64,000 nucleotides of DNA. Origin: Labrys sp. KNU-23 (lineage in GTDB: Bacteria > Pseudomonadota > Alphaproteobacteria > Rhizobiales > Labraceae). The notes under the pieces were generated by a model. It was not told the DNA's origin and searched no databases. It was given only the letters and a program-made list of their open reading frames with translations. This document shows positions 11,051 through 21,206 of this stretch, one piece after another. The number at the start of each line of letters is the position of its first letter. Position 1 is the stretch's first letter. Position numbers and translations under genes: made by a program. Location: assembly GCF_008330945.1 (NCBI RefSeq), contig NZ_CP043489.1, forward strand, positions 620,001 to 684,000, given 5' to 3'.

Positions 11051-11680
11051 TCAGCGGGGATCACTCCAGCGCTCGGTGCCGACATCCGCCAGCCGTGCGG
11101 CATAGCGCGCCATGGTATCGATCTCGATATTGATCTCGTCCCCAGCCCGCGCCTGCCCCCAGGTGGTGACGCAGAGCGTGTGAGGGATCATCATCACGCC
11201 GAAATCCTGCCCGTCCACCCTGTTGACGGTCAATGAGGTGCCATCGAGCGCCAGAGATCCTTTCTGGGCAATGAAGCGCGCCAGATCGCCCGGGGCGCGG
11301 AAGGTGAATTGCGACGTGCCGTCCTGGTCCTTGCGATCCAGCACGGTCGCCACCCCGTCCACATGTCCGGAGACGATATGCCCGCCGAGTTCGTCTCCGA
11401 TCCGGAGCGCCCGCTCGAGATTGAGCTTGTGGCCCGCGCGCCAGGAGCCGAGCGTCGTGCGCCCGATCGTCTCGGAGGAAGCATCGACGGTGAAGAGCGT
11501 ATCGCCGCCCGGCCGCAAGGCCAGGCTGGTGAGCGTAAAGCAGATGCCGGCTACCGCCATGGAGGCACCGACCGTCATGGTGTCGGCGGGATAGGAACAG
11601 GCGATGGTGATACGCTTGGCGGAACCGTGATCCTCCAGCGCAACGATCTCGCCAATGTCGGTGATGATGCCGGTGAACAT
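11051..11680 (-). CDS. ribE: Riboflavin synthase, alpha subunit
   Basis: 209 residues. It dismutates two lumazine molecules into riboflavin and the ribityl pyrimidine. The start MFTGIITDIGEI is the family hallmark, and the two internally duplicated lumazine-binding halves can be seen: MAVAGICFTLTSL / GGHIVSGHVDGVATV in the first and LALDGTSLTVNRVDG / MMIPHTLCVT in the second. A TTG at 11695 would extend the frame, but ATG 11680 is the conserved start. It begins 12 bp after the ribD stop, so the two are surely cotranscribed. Confidence 0.96.
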   Translation of the reverse strand: MFTGIITDIGEIVALEDHGSAKRITIACSYPADTMTVGASMAVAGICFTLTSLALRPGGDTLFTVDASSETIGRTTLGSWRAGHKLNLERALRIGDELGGHIVSGHVDGVATVLDRKDQDGTSQFTFRAPGDLARFIAQKGSLALDGTSLTVNRVDGQDFGVMMIPHTLCVTTWGQARAGDEINIEIDTMARYAARLADVGTERWSDPR

Positions 11681-11691
11681 GGTGAGCCTTT

Positions 11692-12831
11692 TCAATTCCT
11701 GCGTTGAATGGTCATCGTATCATGTCCGACCATGCGTGCGGCCAGATTGGGCAATTGCCCGTCGATCTTGGCCTGAAGCTGCGGTGTCAGGGCGGTTACG
11801 CCCTCGCCGATCGGTTCAGGCGAGGTGAACTGCACGAATTCCTCGACGAGATCGGCCTCGACCAGGCCGGCCGCCAACCGAGGACCGGCTTCGACCAACA
11901 GCCGGGTGACCCCGCGCGTGCCGAGCAGGCGCAAGGCCTCGCCCAGATCGAGGGATGCCCCTTGCGTGGGCGGCAAGGCCGAGCAGCCGATCCGCATCAC
12001 TTCCACGCCCGCCTCGACCAGGCCCTGCTCCGGCCCGATGGGCGCGTCGGCGCGGGCGAGCAGCCACACGGGCACCTCGCGCGCCGTCTGTACCAGGCGC
12101 GAGGACAGTGGAAGCCGCAAGCTTGAGTCGAAGATGATCCTCACCGGCGACTGGGCCACGAGTCCCGGAAGCCTGACGGTAAGCATCGGGTCGTCGGCCA
12201 GCACGGTGCCGATGCCGACGGCGATGGCATCGCTCTGAGCCCGCATCAGATGCACATGGGCGCTCGCTTCCTCGCCGGTGATGCGCACCGGCCGCCCGCC
12301 GGGTCCGGCCAGCTTGCCATCGGCGGAGACCGCGATCTTCACGGTGACCCCGGGCCGGCCGAAGGTCACGCGCGTGATGTGCCCGACATGGGCCTGGAAG
12401 GCCTCGTCCGCCAGCACCCCCTCGCGGACTTCGAGGCCATAGCGCCGCAGCATGTCGAAGCCGCGCCCGCCCACACGCGGGTCCGGATCGCGCAGCGCTC
12501 CGACCACACGCGCAACGCCGCCGCGCGCCAGGGCATCCGCGCAGGGGCCGGTGCGTCCGTAATGCGAGCAGGGTTCGAGGGTGACATAGGCTGTGGCACC
12601 CTTGGCCAGCGGCCCCGCCTCGGCCAGCGCCTGCGTCTCCGCATGGGGACGTCCGCCCGGCTGAGTCCAGCCCCGGCCGACGATGATATCGGCATCGCCG
12701 ACCCGGCGGACGATCACGCAGCCGACGGCCGGGTTTGGCCAGGTGTTGCCAAGTCCCCGCCGCCCCAGCGCCAGAGCCGCCCGCATGAAGCGTTCGTCAC
12801 GCCGCAAGGAATCGATGGCGGGATTGGGCAT
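11692..12831 (-). CDS. ribD: Bifunctional diaminohydroxyphosphoribosylaminopyrimidine deaminase / 5-amino-6-(5-phosphoribosylamino)uracil reductase
   Basis: About 379 residues carrying the two riboflavin steps after GTP cyclohydrolase II. The N-terminal deaminase (residues ~10-150) has the zinc site HAETQAL with the distal PCSHYGRTGPC; the C-terminal reductase (residues ~150-375) has VTVKIAVSADGKLAG and ends in the usual LLVEAGPRLAAGLVEADLVDE-like block (here LVEADLVEEFVQF). Two starts are possible 12 bp apart (GTG 12843, ATG 12831); ATG is preferred. ribE follows 11 bp later. No ribBA gene is present between ribE and ribH, unlike in some relatives, so the butanone phosphate enzyme must be elsewhere. 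Confidence 0.95.
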   Translation of the reverse strand: MPNPAIDSLRRDERFMRAALALGRRGLGNTWPNPAVGCVIVRRVGDADIIVGRGWTQPGGRPHAETQALAEAGPLAKGATAYVTLEPCSHYGRTGPCADALARGGVARVVGALRDPDPRVGGRGFDMLRRYGLEVREGVLADEAFQAHVGHITRVTFGRPGVTVKIAVSADGKLAGPGGRPVRITGEEASAHVHLMRAQSDAIAVGIGTVLADDPMLTVRLPGLVAQSPVRIIFDSSLRLPLSSRLVQTAREVPVWLLARADAPIGPEQGLVEAGVEVMRIGCSALPPTQGASLDLGEALRLLGTRGVTRLLVEAGPRLAAGLVEADLVEEFVQFTSPEPIGEGVTALTPQLQAKIDGQLPNLAARMVGHDTMTIQRRN

Positions 12832-12950
12832 GGCAATGGTCACGGGAAGTCATCAAACCGGCATTGAATGTTCGAAACAGCAGATAGGCTTGCCGTACGC
12901 GTCATGCAAGCAAAGCACGGCCGCGCCATGCCCTCACCAGCCGTTTGAGC

Positions 12951-13427
12951 TCACGCCTCTTCCGCCTTCGTCTCGTCCTCGATGCTCAATTCATCCAGAA
13001 CGGCCGTGAAATCCTTGGCCTCGCTGAAATTGCGATAGACGGAAGCAAAGCGCACATAGGCGACATCGTCGAGGGCCTTCAGCCCCTTCATCACGATGCG
13101 GCCGATCTGCTCGGAGGTGATCTCGCTCTCACCGAGACTCTCGATCTGACGGACCAGGCCATTGACCAGCCGTTCGACACGTTCCTCGTCAACAGGCCGC
13201 TTGCGCAGGGCCGTGCTGATCGAGCGCGAGAGCTTGTCCCGGTCGAAGGCGACTTTGCGGCCCGAACGCTTCACCACCGTCAGTTCGCGCAATTGCACGC
13301 GTTCGAAAGTGGTGAACCGCCCCCCGCAATCCGAACAGACACGGCGGCGGCGGATCGAGGTTCCGTCATCGGTGGGACGGCTGTCCTTCACTTGCGTGTC
13401 GGGCGCGCCGCAATAAGGGCATTTCAT
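12951..13427 (-). CDS. nrdR: Transcriptional repressor NrdR
   Basis: 158 residues. NrdR senses ATP/dATP and represses ribonucleotide reductase operons. The N-terminal zinc ribbon is complete (MKCPYCG with the second pair CSDCG at residues ~31-35), followed by an ATP-cone domain ([20 protein letters not shown]) and the acidic C-terminus. ATG 13427 gives the canonical MKCPYCG start; the frame continues upstream into a palindromic repeat that is not protein. It lies between glyA and ribD in the order usual for Rhizobiales. An NrdR box is not expected here and none was seen. Confidence 0.96.
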   Translation of the reverse strand: MKCPYCGAPDTQVKDSRPTDDGTSIRRRRVCSDCGGRFTTFERVQLRELTVVKRSGRKVAFDRDKLSRSISTALRKRPVDEERVERLVNGLVRQIESLGESEITSEQIGRIVMKGLKALDDVAYVRFASVYRNFSEAKDFTAVLDELSIEDETKAEEA

Positions 13428-13438
13428 CGACTGTTCCC

Positions 13439-13541
13439 GGGAGCGCGGACATCTCGACGACATGCTCGCATGTCGCGATGTCCGCACTTCCTACACTGCA
13501 CACGTCACGTTTCCAAGCAGCGGACAAAACGTCCGCTCTCC
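13439..13541. repeat. Palindromic repeat family 2, copy 1 (glyA-nrdR gap)
   Basis: A 41-bp palindrome at 13445-13485 (GCGGACATCTCGACGACATG, short loop, then ATGTCGCGATGTCCGC) is followed, after TTCCTA... and GTTTCCAAG, by a small palindrome GCGGACAAAACGTCCGC. The whole arrangement recurs in the ilvB-ilvN gap (56150-56250, reverse orientation). It occupies nearly all of the space between the glyA stop and the nrdR start and would fold strongly in the transcript. Confidence 0.8.
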
Positions 13542-13550
13542 CGGCAGCGA

Positions 13551-14846
13551 TCAGTAGATCGGGAAACGGCCCGTCAGCTTGTTGACCTTGGTGCGCACCG
13601 CTTCTTCGACCGCGCCATTGTTGTCGGCACCGTTCTTGGCCAGGCCTTCCAGCGCCTCGGTGATGAGATCGCCGACCTCCTGGAACTCCTTGACGCCGAA
13701 GCCGCGCGAGGTGGCGGCCGGCGTACCCAGGCGGATGCCCGAGGTCACCATCGGCTTTTGCGGGTCGTAGGGGATGCCGTTCTTGTTGCAGGTGATGTGA
13801 GCACGCTCCAGTGCCTTCTCGGCAAAATTGCCGGTCAGGTTCTTCGGCCTGAGATCGACCAGCATCAGATGGTTGTCGGTGCCACCTGAGACGATGTCGA
13901 AGCCGTTGCCCTTGAGATTGGCGGACAGCGCGGCGGCATTCTCCACCACTTGGCTTGCATAAGCCTTGAATTCGGGGCGCAGCGCCTCACCGAAAGCGAC
14001 GGCCTTGGCGGCGATGACATGCATCAGCGGCCCGCCCTGCAGGCCCGGGAATACGGCCGAGTTCACCTTCTTGGCGATATCCTCGTCATTGGTGAGGATG
14101 ATGCCGCCACGCGGCCCACGCAGGGTCTTGTGGGTGGTCGAGGTCGCCACATGGGCGTGCGGGAACGGAGAAGGATGCGCGCCGCCGGCGACCAGGCCGG
14201 CGAAATGGGCCATGTCCACGAAGAAATAGGCGCCGACCGCGTCGGCGATCTGACGGAAGCGGGCGAAGTCCCAGTGGCGGGCATAACCCGAGCCGCCAGC
14301 GATGATCAGCTTGGGCTTGTGCTCATGGGCGAGGCGCTCGACCTCGTCCATGTCGACGCGCTGGTCGTCCGGACGCACATTATAAGGCACCACATTGAAC
14401 CAACGGCCCGACATGTTGACGGCCGAGCCATGTGTGAGGTGGCCGCCCGCATTGAGGTTGAGGCCCATGAAGGTGTCGCCCGGCTTCATCAGCGCCAGGA
14501 ACACGCCCTGGTTGGCCTGGCTGCCGGAATTGGGCTGGACATTGGCATAGGCGCAGCCGAACAGCTTCTTGACGCGCTCGATGGCGAGGTTCTCGGCCAT
14601 GTCGACGAATTCGCAACCGCCATAATAGCGGCGGCCCGGATAGCCCTCCGCATATTTGTTGGTCATGATCGAGCCCTGTGCCTCCAGGACCGCCTTGGAG
14701 ACGATGTTCTCGGAGGCGATCAGTTCGATATGGTCGCGCAGGCGGCCCAATTCGAGATCGATGGTATGTGCCAGCTCCGGATCAGCGGAATGCAGATCGG
14801 CGGCGAAGAAGCTGTTCGACAGGGCGGCGGAGCGAGCGTCATTCAT
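13551..14846 (-). CDS. glyA: Serine hydroxymethyltransferase
   Basis: 431 residues, PLP enzyme interconverting serine + THF and glycine + 5,10-methylene-THF; main source of one-carbon units, feeding thyA. Clear motifs: [15 protein letters not shown] near the N-terminus, [15 protein letters not shown], and the PLP-lysine segment [16 protein letters not shown] (Lys in TTHKT). Length and ends are normal for the alphaproteobacterial enzyme. Start ATG 14846 is the only sensible one. It is followed by nrdR after the family 2 repeat and preceded by a terminator (14962-14989) that separates it from ldtP, so glyA may have its own promoter in 14847-14960. Confidence 0.98.
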   Translation of the reverse strand: MNDARSAALSNSFFAADLHSADPELAHTIDLELGRLRDHIELIASENIVSKAVLEAQGSIMTNKYAEGYPGRRYYGGCEFVDMAENLAIERVKKLFGCAYANVQPNSGSQANQGVFLALMKPGDTFMGLNLNAGGHLTHGSAVNMSGRWFNVVPYNVRPDDQRVDMDEVERLAHEHKPKLIIAGGSGYARHWDFARFRQIADAVGAYFFVDMAHFAGLVAGGAHPSPFPHAHVATSTTHKTLRGPRGGIILTNDEDIAKKVNSAVFPGLQGGPLMHVIAAKAVAFGEALRPEFKAYASQVVENAAALSANLKGNGFDIVSGGTDNHLMLVDLRPKNLTGNFAEKALERAHITCNKNGIPYDPQKPMVTSGIRLGTPAATSRGFGVKEFQEVGDLITEALEGLAKNGADNNGAVEEAVRTKVNKLTGRFPIY

Positions 14847-14961
14847 CGTGGCAGGGCCTCGTTGGAGAAGAGGCAGACGACATAACGGAGTTAGGTCGCA
14901 AAGTCATGTCTGCAAGCGACCAAAGTTGCGCCAAGGCTGGAAAGGCGGGCTCCAAACGCAA

Positions 14962-14989
14962 CAGCGCCGCAGACGAGGCTGCGGCGCTG
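14962..14989 (-). terminator. Terminator hairpin downstream of the L,D-transpeptidase gene
   Basis: Perfect 11-bp inverted repeat CAGCGCCGCAG / CTGCGGCGCTG with a 6-nt loop, 35 bp past the L,D-transpeptidase stop on the minus strand, followed in that direction by TTGCGTTTGG. The T content is only moderate. Confidence 0.65.
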
Positions 14990-15024
14990 CCAATCTCTTT
15001 CAGGATGGAGGGGCGCCGCCCCGA

Positions 15025-16269
15025 TCAGCCCTGCTCTTCCTTGGTGACCACGGAAAGCGAGGCAAAGCCATCCTTGTTGTAGATGTCGTCGCGGAACTCC
15101 ACCAACCCTTCGGGCGTCGCCCAGGCCGTGATATAGGCCCAGAACACCGGCACCTTGGCGGTCGGGTTCACCGTCGTCTGGGCGCCCGAGCGGATCACCT
15201 CATCGATGCGGTCGCGGGTGTATTCGGTTCCCTGCAGGATCCAGGCAACCAGCTCGCGTACGTCCTGCACACGGGCGCAGCCCGAGGAATCGAAGCGGTA
15301 ATCGGAGCCGAACACCGACTTGTAGGGCGTGTCGTGCATATAGACGCCATACTGGTTGGCGATGTTGATGCGCACCTGACCGAGCGAATTGCCGAAGCCC
15401 GGCTCCTGCCGGAAGCGCATCTTGGTGGCTTCGTCGGTGTTCCAGTTGATCTGCTCGGGCGTAAGCTCCTGGCCCTGCGGATTGAAGATGCGGATATGGT
15501 GATCGGCCAAGTAGCTCGGCTCCTTCTGCATCAGAGGGATCAGGTCCTTCTTGATGATGGAGAGCGGCACCGTCCAATACGGATTGAAATTGATGTTCTG
15601 CACCACGGTCGACAGGATCGGCGACGGCCGGTCCGGCTTGCCGATAACGGTAGAGTGGCGCTGCTCGACCGCGCCGTTGTTCACCGCTTCCAGCTCGGTC
15701 GCCGGAATGTTCATCATGATGTAGCGGTTGCCCAGATTGCCCATCGAGCGCAGGCGCACGATGTTCATCTGGAGCTGCTTGATGCGGACGTCGATCGGAA
15801 TGGCGAGAGCGGCACGCGAGGTGTCGCCGACGACACCGCTGGACAGGATGCCATGGCGCGACTGGAAGCGCTTCACCGCACCGTCGAGATAGGAATCGAA
15901 GACGGGCGAGCCGCCGAGGGAAGGCGCCAGATCACCCGAGGCGATCAGGCGCTGGCGCAGCGAGACGACGTCGGGGCTGCGCGAGCCGAGCTGCAGACGC
16001 CCCTTGCCGGTCACCTGAGGCCAGCCGCCCTGGGCGGCGATTTCGCTATATTTCTGCAGGGCATTCTGCGTGGCCTGCAAGGTGTAGGCCGAGAAAGTGG
16101 GCGAGGAACTGCTGGCCTGCCCGATCGGGCTGGCCACGGAATCGTAGCGTTCCTTCATCTCCATCTGGCCCAGGCCGTAATCCTGCGCGGCAGCCGGACG
16201 CACCAAGGCGGTCGCAGCGGCCCCCAGGGCCAAAGTGGAGAGAAAACCACGACGAGAATAGTCAGACAT
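15025..16269 (-). CDS. ldtP: L,D-transpeptidase (YcbB/LdtP type) with peptidoglycan-binding domain
   Basis: 414 residues, cell-wall cross-linking enzyme forming 3-3 links between diaminopimelate residues. The N-terminus has a Tat-type signal (YSRRGFLSTLALG, Ala-rich stretch to AAAQD). A PG_binding_1 region lies at about 92-155 (RQRLIASGDLAPS, AVKRFQSRHGI). The YkuD catalytic domain follows, with His312 (YMHDTPYKS) and the nucleophile Cys331 in DSSGCARV plus the downstream Arg. ATG 16269 is chosen because it opens the signal; the longer start at 16290 adds only seven residues. The order nrdR-glyA-ldtP-DUF6163-hemB matches rhizobia, but the MarR-type gene ldtR normally found upstream is absent here. 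Confidence 0.9.
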   Translation of the reverse strand: MSDYSRRGFLSTLALGAAATALVRPAAAQDYGLGQMEMKERYDSVASPIGQASSSSPTFSAYTLQATQNALQKYSEIAAQGGWPQVTGKGRLQLGSRSPDVVSLRQRLIASGDLAPSLGGSPVFDSYLDGAVKRFQSRHGILSSGVVGDTSRAALAIPIDVRIKQLQMNIVRLRSMGNLGNRYIMMNIPATELEAVNNGAVEQRHSTVIGKPDRPSPILSTVVQNINFNPYWTVPLSIIKKDLIPLMQKEPSYLADHHIRIFNPQGQELTPEQINWNTDEATKMRFRQEPGFGNSLGQVRINIANQYGVYMHDTPYKSVFGSDYRFDSSGCARVQDVRELVAWILQGTEYTRDRIDEVIRSGAQTTVNPTAKVPVFWAYITAWATPEGLVEFRDDIYNKDGFASLSVVTKEEQG

Positions 16270-16577
16270 CTTGTTCCAATCCTGCAGCAAAGCCCGCTTG
16301 CGCCACGCACCTACCGTACCGGTAATTTCCTGCGGCCATGAATTAGCCGAGCTCTTTACACGGGAGAGGTAAACGAACCGAGACCAAAATCAGACCTCGT
16401 CACCGGCCATTCGCGATCCCGGTATACGAAACTTGCCCAATGCCCTATCGCCAGAAAGCGGCAAAACCGGGACAAATGTGGCAAGCCCTGTCATGATCAC
16501 CGCCATGTGAGCGTGAATCGCGCCTGCGTGACAAAGTTGCAACAGCCAAGGCCGGCAACGACGAACCCGCAAACGGA
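16270..16577. other. Intergenic gap between ldtP and DUF6163 gene; no gene seen
   Basis: 308 bp. It should carry the ldtP promoter. No reading frame with a homologous product is visible on either strand; the extension of the DUF6163 gene into 16390-16580 in other frames is spurious. In rhizobia a MarR regulator (ldtR, roughly 500 bp) often occupies this place; the gap is too short for it. Confidence 0.55.
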
Positions 16578-16985
16578 TCAATGATGGCGCCGCTCGCGCG
16601 AGGCGAGAAAGGCGAGACCGACATAGAGCACGATCAAAACACCGATCGTCGTCATCATCGCATATTGCCGGCCGAAGATCTCCGGTCGGAACAGCGAGAT
16701 GATGAAATAGCTGCCGGAAGCGATCAGCCAGATCACGCCTCCCCAGGTCGCCGCCATCCACAGGCCGACCGCCGCGACGAGATCGAACACCGCGAACACG
16801 ATCACGGCACTCTGGGTCAGAACCGGCATGCCGAGGAAACGATCCGGATCGGCCTGGCCGATGCCGAGGATCAGGCACCAGTGGATGATGCCCTTGGCCA
16901 TCCACAGCACGGCGACCGCGCGCATGAACCACAACAGATAGGCACCATAGGGCGGGCCGTCGCGGTCAAACTCGATATCGCTCAT
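16578..16985 (-). CDS. DUF6163 family membrane protein
   Basis: 135 residues with four hydrophobic segments: LLWFMRAVAVLWMAKGIIHW (~17-37), VLTQSAVIVFAVFDLVAAVG (~55-75), WGGVIWLIASGSYFII (~80-97) and MMTTIGVLIVLYVGLAFLA (~110-128), a cytosolic-looking N-terminus and a basic C-terminus (SRERRHH). The pattern matches the rhizobial DUF6163 family, usually next to hemB. Function is unknown; the genomic link to hemB and ldtP suggests an envelope role, which is inference only. It is divergent from hemB with 239 bp between. The start ATG 16985 opens a short acidic peptide SDIEFDRDGPPYG seen in the family. Confidence 0.75.
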   Translation of the reverse strand: MSDIEFDRDGPPYGAYLLWFMRAVAVLWMAKGIIHWCLILGIGQADPDRFLGMPVLTQSAVIVFAVFDLVAAVGLWMAATWGGVIWLIASGSYFIISLFRPEIFGRQYAMMTTIGVLIVLYVGLAFLASRERRHH

Positions 16986-17191
16986 GTCCTCGGATCACTC
17001 TTGTCCTGGTCCCGTCATCTCCGGGGCCCGTCATCGTCGCTGCAGGCCGTTCTAGCTGCGGGCGGCGCCAAGGGCAAATCGGCTGCCATCTATAGCCTCC
17101 TTCCGCCGGTTGGAGCGGCAAACCCGCCCCTGCGTTCAGGGCGGCAGGGGTGTGACATGAGGACATGCCTGCGCCTGCCTGGATGTGATAA

Positions 17192-18262
<1,071 letters not shown>

Positions 18263-18280
18263 CAGGCCGAGCTTGCGGCC

Positions 18281-18562
18281 CTACCGGTCGATATGGCCGA
18301 GGTCGCGGTCGGGATCGAGCCGGTCCCGCACCAGCTGCTTGAGCGCCTTTACATCGGGAAAACCGCCATCGCGCTTGCGCTCCCAGATCTCCTGGCCGTC
18401 ATACTCGATGCGGAAGGCGCCTCCGGTGGCCGGCACCAGCGTGACCTCGCCCAGATCCGCGGAAAAGGTCGAGAGCAGTTCCTGGGCCATCCATGCCGCC
18501 CTGAGCAGCCATTGGCATTGCCGACAATAAACGATGGTCACACTGGGCTTGCCGTCACGCAT
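18281..18562 (-). CDS. SelW/SelT/Rdx family protein (Cys form)
   Basis: 93 residues. The thioredoxin-like Rdx family signature is present: a beta strand VTIVYCRQCQWLLRAAWM with CRQC (CxxC; selenocysteine is replaced by cysteine), then AQELLSTF, a Gly-rich strand LVPATGGAFRIEYDG, and a C-terminal VKALKQLVRDRLDP. Family members are thought to be redox proteins; no partner is known in bacteria. ATG 18562 is the family start; the frame continues to 18727 but the extra 55 residues are arginine-rich and unlike the family. It is convergent with hemB. Confidence 0.85.
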   Translation of the reverse strand: MRDGKPSVTIVYCRQCQWLLRAAWMAQELLSTFSADLGEVTLVPATGGAFRIEYDGQEIWERKRDGGFPDVKALKQLVRDRLDPDRDLGHIDR

Positions 18563-18632
18563 CACGAGTCTCGAACCAAGAAAGGGGTTCGACGATAGCC
18601 CGGCAGCCGCGCCAGGAAAAGCTCGCGCTTGA

Positions 18633-20096
18633 ATGATCCGCCGTCCGCGGCGCAGGGGCTTGCTGTCCGAATCGCGGCGAGCCTGTAATCTGCCGGAGGA
18701 CAGCGCCGATATCAGAATTCGGGTCAACCGATCCGGCGCGAAGATTCAGGCGGCACCATTGATCCATCGTGTCATCGCCCTGGTTCTCGTCACTTTATGC
18801 CTGGCTTCCTGTCGTGACAGCCTCGACCCGCAGGAAGTTCGCATTTGCCGACAGACATTGCCCGCCGTGACGCTCGACGCCGATGAGCTGACGGTCACGG
18901 CCGTCGCCCCGGCCTCCCCACCGTTCAAGATGCGCATCGACTATCGGGCATTGCTCCATGGACGCACCAGCAATCATACCGTGCTTTGCGCCTTCGGGGG
19001 GAGCCTGCAGGCTGACCGGTTCATTGGATTGAGCGCCCTGGTTGCGGATGGCAGGCTCTTTCCTGCCTGGAAGCTCCACCTCCTCAAACGCTATTGGCTC
19101 GAACGGACCGAAGCTGTCCTTGCCGACCCGGGCCCCGGCGAGACCCTGGCCGGCGTCCCGGAGGTTCCCCGCAGCGTCGCCTTCCTGGTGCAGAGTCTCG
19201 GCAATGGCGTGCCGACCACGGCGATGACCATGCTGATCGCCGTCGCCTATGCCCTCGTGTTCGGCCTGGTCCAGCGCATCAACCTGGCCTTCGGGGATTT
19301 TGCCACGCTCGGCGGCGTAATGAGCGTCTCGATCATGCTGGTCCTGCTGGCGCTCGGCTCCCGCTCGCCGGCCCTGGACCTCGTCGTCGTGTTCATCGCC
19401 GCCGTCGGTCTGGTGGTTCTGGCCGGTCACATGGTCGAAAAGCTGGTCTTCGCCCCCCTTGCCTTCCGCCGCGGCCAGACCATCCTGATCGCCACCGTGG
19501 CCGTAGCGTCGGTCATGCGCGAGGCGATGCGCGTCGCCCAGGGTCCCAACGATCGCTGGGCGCCACCGATCACCAGCCCCTACCTGCCGGTGGTACGGTC
19601 AGGCAACTTCGTTGCCCACATCACCGTCATGCAGATGTCGATCGGAGCGGCAGCCGCCATCGTCGCCATCGCCGTCGTCATGCTGATGCGTCGCAGTGAA
19701 CTCGGCCGGCGCTGGCGGGCGATATCGGACGACGCACTCATGGCCAATCTGCTCGGGATCTCGAGCCGCGGCATGCTGGCCTTGACCTTTGGCCTCGCCT
19801 CCGCGCTGGCTGGCTTCGCCGGTTTCATCATGACCGTCTATTACGGCGGGGCCGATGCCTATGGCGGGGCCATGATCGGCTTGAAAGGCCTGGTCGCAGC
19901 CGTCATCGGCGGTATCGGCTCCATCGAGGGAGCCTTGCTCGGCGGCCTCGTGCTCGGCCTGTTCGAGGTCGTCTGGCAGGCCTATTTTCCGATCGAGCAC
20001 CGGGACGTGGCCGTGATGACCTTTCTTGTCCTCATGCTGATCTTCCGCCCGGGCGGGCTGTTCGGCTTTGCCGATGCCACGCCCCGGCAGGTGTGA
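18633..20096 (+). CDS. Branched-chain amino acid ABC transporter permease (LivH-type) with N-terminal extracytoplasmic domain
   Basis: Up to 487 residues. The C-terminal ~290 residues are a LivH permease: TAMTMLIAVAYALVFGLVQ, INLAFGDFATLGG, RRGQTILIATVAVASVMREA, the cytoplasmic coupling region RRWRAISDDALMANLLGI and the typical end GLKGLVAAVIGGIGSIEG. Before it is an extra part: a hydrophobic stretch with a lipobox-like end (IALVLVTLCLASC), a small Cys-containing domain and the sequence FLVQSLGNGVPT. Start is unsure: ATG 18633 gives an arginine-rich lead that looks untranslated, while TTG 18759 would begin just before the hydrophobic segment. No LivM, LivG, LivF or binding-protein gene is adjacent, so it is an orphan permease. 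Confidence 0.85.
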   Translation: MIRRPRRRGLLSESRRACNLPEDSADIRIRVNRSGAKIQAAPLIHRVIALVLVTLCLASCRDSLDPQEVRICRQTLPAVTLDADELTVTAVAPASPPFKMRIDYRALLHGRTSNHTVLCAFGGSLQADRFIGLSALVADGRLFPAWKLHLLKRYWLERTEAVLADPGPGETLAGVPEVPRSVAFLVQSLGNGVPTTAMTMLIAVAYALVFGLVQRINLAFGDFATLGGVMSVSIMLVLLALGSRSPALDLVVVFIAAVGLVVLAGHMVEKLVFAPLAFRRGQTILIATVAVASVMREAMRVAQGPNDRWAPPITSPYLPVVRSGNFVAHITVMQMSIGAAAAIVAIAVVMLMRRSELGRRWRAISDDALMANLLGISSRGMLALTFGLASALAGFAGFIMTVYYGGADAYGGAMIGLKGLVAAVIGGIGSIEGALLGGLVLGLFEVVWQAYFPIEHRDVAVMTFLVLMLIFRPGGLFGFADATPRQV

Positions 20097-20208
20097 AAAG
20101 CCAGCGGCTTCAAAAACGGCCTTCAGCGCGATAATTTGATGTCGCCAGGCAGGGGGACTCTGGCGAGACGCAGCGCCCGGTGGTAGCTTTCGCCTTCATG
20201 CATGGAGA

Positions 20209-20964
20209 ATGGCGTTGAGCATTGAAATACGCGACTCACCGCAATTCTATCTGACCGCACCGTCGCCCTGTCCTTATCTGAAGGGCAAGCAGGAACGCAA
20301 AGTGTTCACCCACCTGATTGGTGAACGGGCCGCGCGCCTCAACGACGTGCTGAGCCATGGCGGTTTCCGCCGCTCGCAAACCATCGCCTACCGACCGGCC
20401 TGTGAAAACTGCAAGGCTTGCGTCTCGGTGCGCGTGCCGGTTGCCGATTTCGCCAGGACGAAGTCTTTCCGCCGCGTGCAGGCCGACAATCGCGACGTCG
20501 TTTCGCAAATGCGCAGTGCCACGCCGACCTCGGAACAATATTCCACCTTCAGGGCCTATCTCGACCAACGCCATGCCGATGGCGGCATGGCCGACATGAC
20601 GGTGCTCGACTATGCGATGATGGTCGAGGATACCCATGTAAACACGCAATTGGTGGAGTACCGTCTGTCCGGCGCCGGCCTGCCGTTGAACCGTCAGGGC
20701 GAGGGTCCGCTGATCGGGGTTTCCCTCACCGATGTGCTCGCCGACGGCCTGTCCATGGTCTACTCCTTCTACGAGCCTGCCATGGCGGGGCGCAGCGTCG
20801 GCACTTTCATGATCCTGGACCATATCGCCCGCACCCAGGCGATGGGATTACCCTATCTCTATCTGGGCTATTGGGTCGAGGGATCCCGCAAGATGGCCTA
20901 CAAAGGGCGCTTCCTGCCCCAGGAACGTCTCGGGCCCAATGGTTGGGATCGCGTCGAGAGATAG
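20209..20964 (+). CDS. bpt: Aspartate/glutamate leucyltransferase (L/F-transferase relative, Bpt)
   Basis: 251 residues. Bpt attaches Leu from Leu-tRNA to proteins with N-terminal Asp/Glu, marking them for ClpS/ClpAP degradation (N-degron pathway). Family signs: [18 protein letters not shown] at the N-terminus, the cysteine cluster [34 protein letters not shown] and [17 protein letters not shown] near the C-terminus. ATG 20209 lies directly against GGAGA (20204-20208), which is too close; TTG 20215, two codons on, has a better 6-nt spacing and may be the real start. A family 1 repeat copy follows the stop. The gene stands alone. Confidence 0.93.
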   Translation: MALSIEIRDSPQFYLTAPSPCPYLKGKQERKVFTHLIGERAARLNDVLSHGGFRRSQTIAYRPACENCKACVSVRVPVADFARTKSFRRVQADNRDVVSQMRSATPTSEQYSTFRAYLDQRHADGGMADMTVLDYAMMVEDTHVNTQLVEYRLSGAGLPLNRQGEGPLIGVSLTDVLADGLSMVYSFYEPAMAGRSVGTFMILDHIARTQAMGLPYLYLGYWVEGSRKMAYKGRFLPQERLGPNGWDRVER

Positions 20965-20971
20965 ACGCCAG

Positions 20972-21066
20972 GACGTTTTCGATTGGTCGATCACGCCAGG
21001 AATCGCAAGGGCGCGTCGAACCAGAGAACGGAAAAAAGCAGCACCCGGTCTAAATGCTTTGCTCCG
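20972..21066 (+). repeat. Dispersed palindromic repeat family 1, copy F
   Basis: GTTTTCGATTGG, then CGCCAGGAATCGCAAGGGCG, then CGTCGAACCAGAGAACGGAA and a terminal AAATGCTTTGCTCC correspond in order to copy A. It starts a few bases after the bpt stop and is likely to be part of its 3' untranslated region. Confidence 0.7.
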
Positions 21067-21206
21067 GCGCAGCCCGTCATCCCGCCATCATGTTTCTGAA
21101 CGCCAGATGACCGGAGCGTTCGCGCCGCGTTCAGGCGGAGGATGGCATCGTGTCCTCATTGCTCCTCGAGTTCCTACGAACTCTGGATCCCTCAATGAGG
21201 TAACCG

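Noticed and set aside
11051..12950. FMN riboswitch ahead of the riboflavin genes
   Set aside because: No RFN-element consensus could be seen upstream of ribD or in the gaps of the operon.
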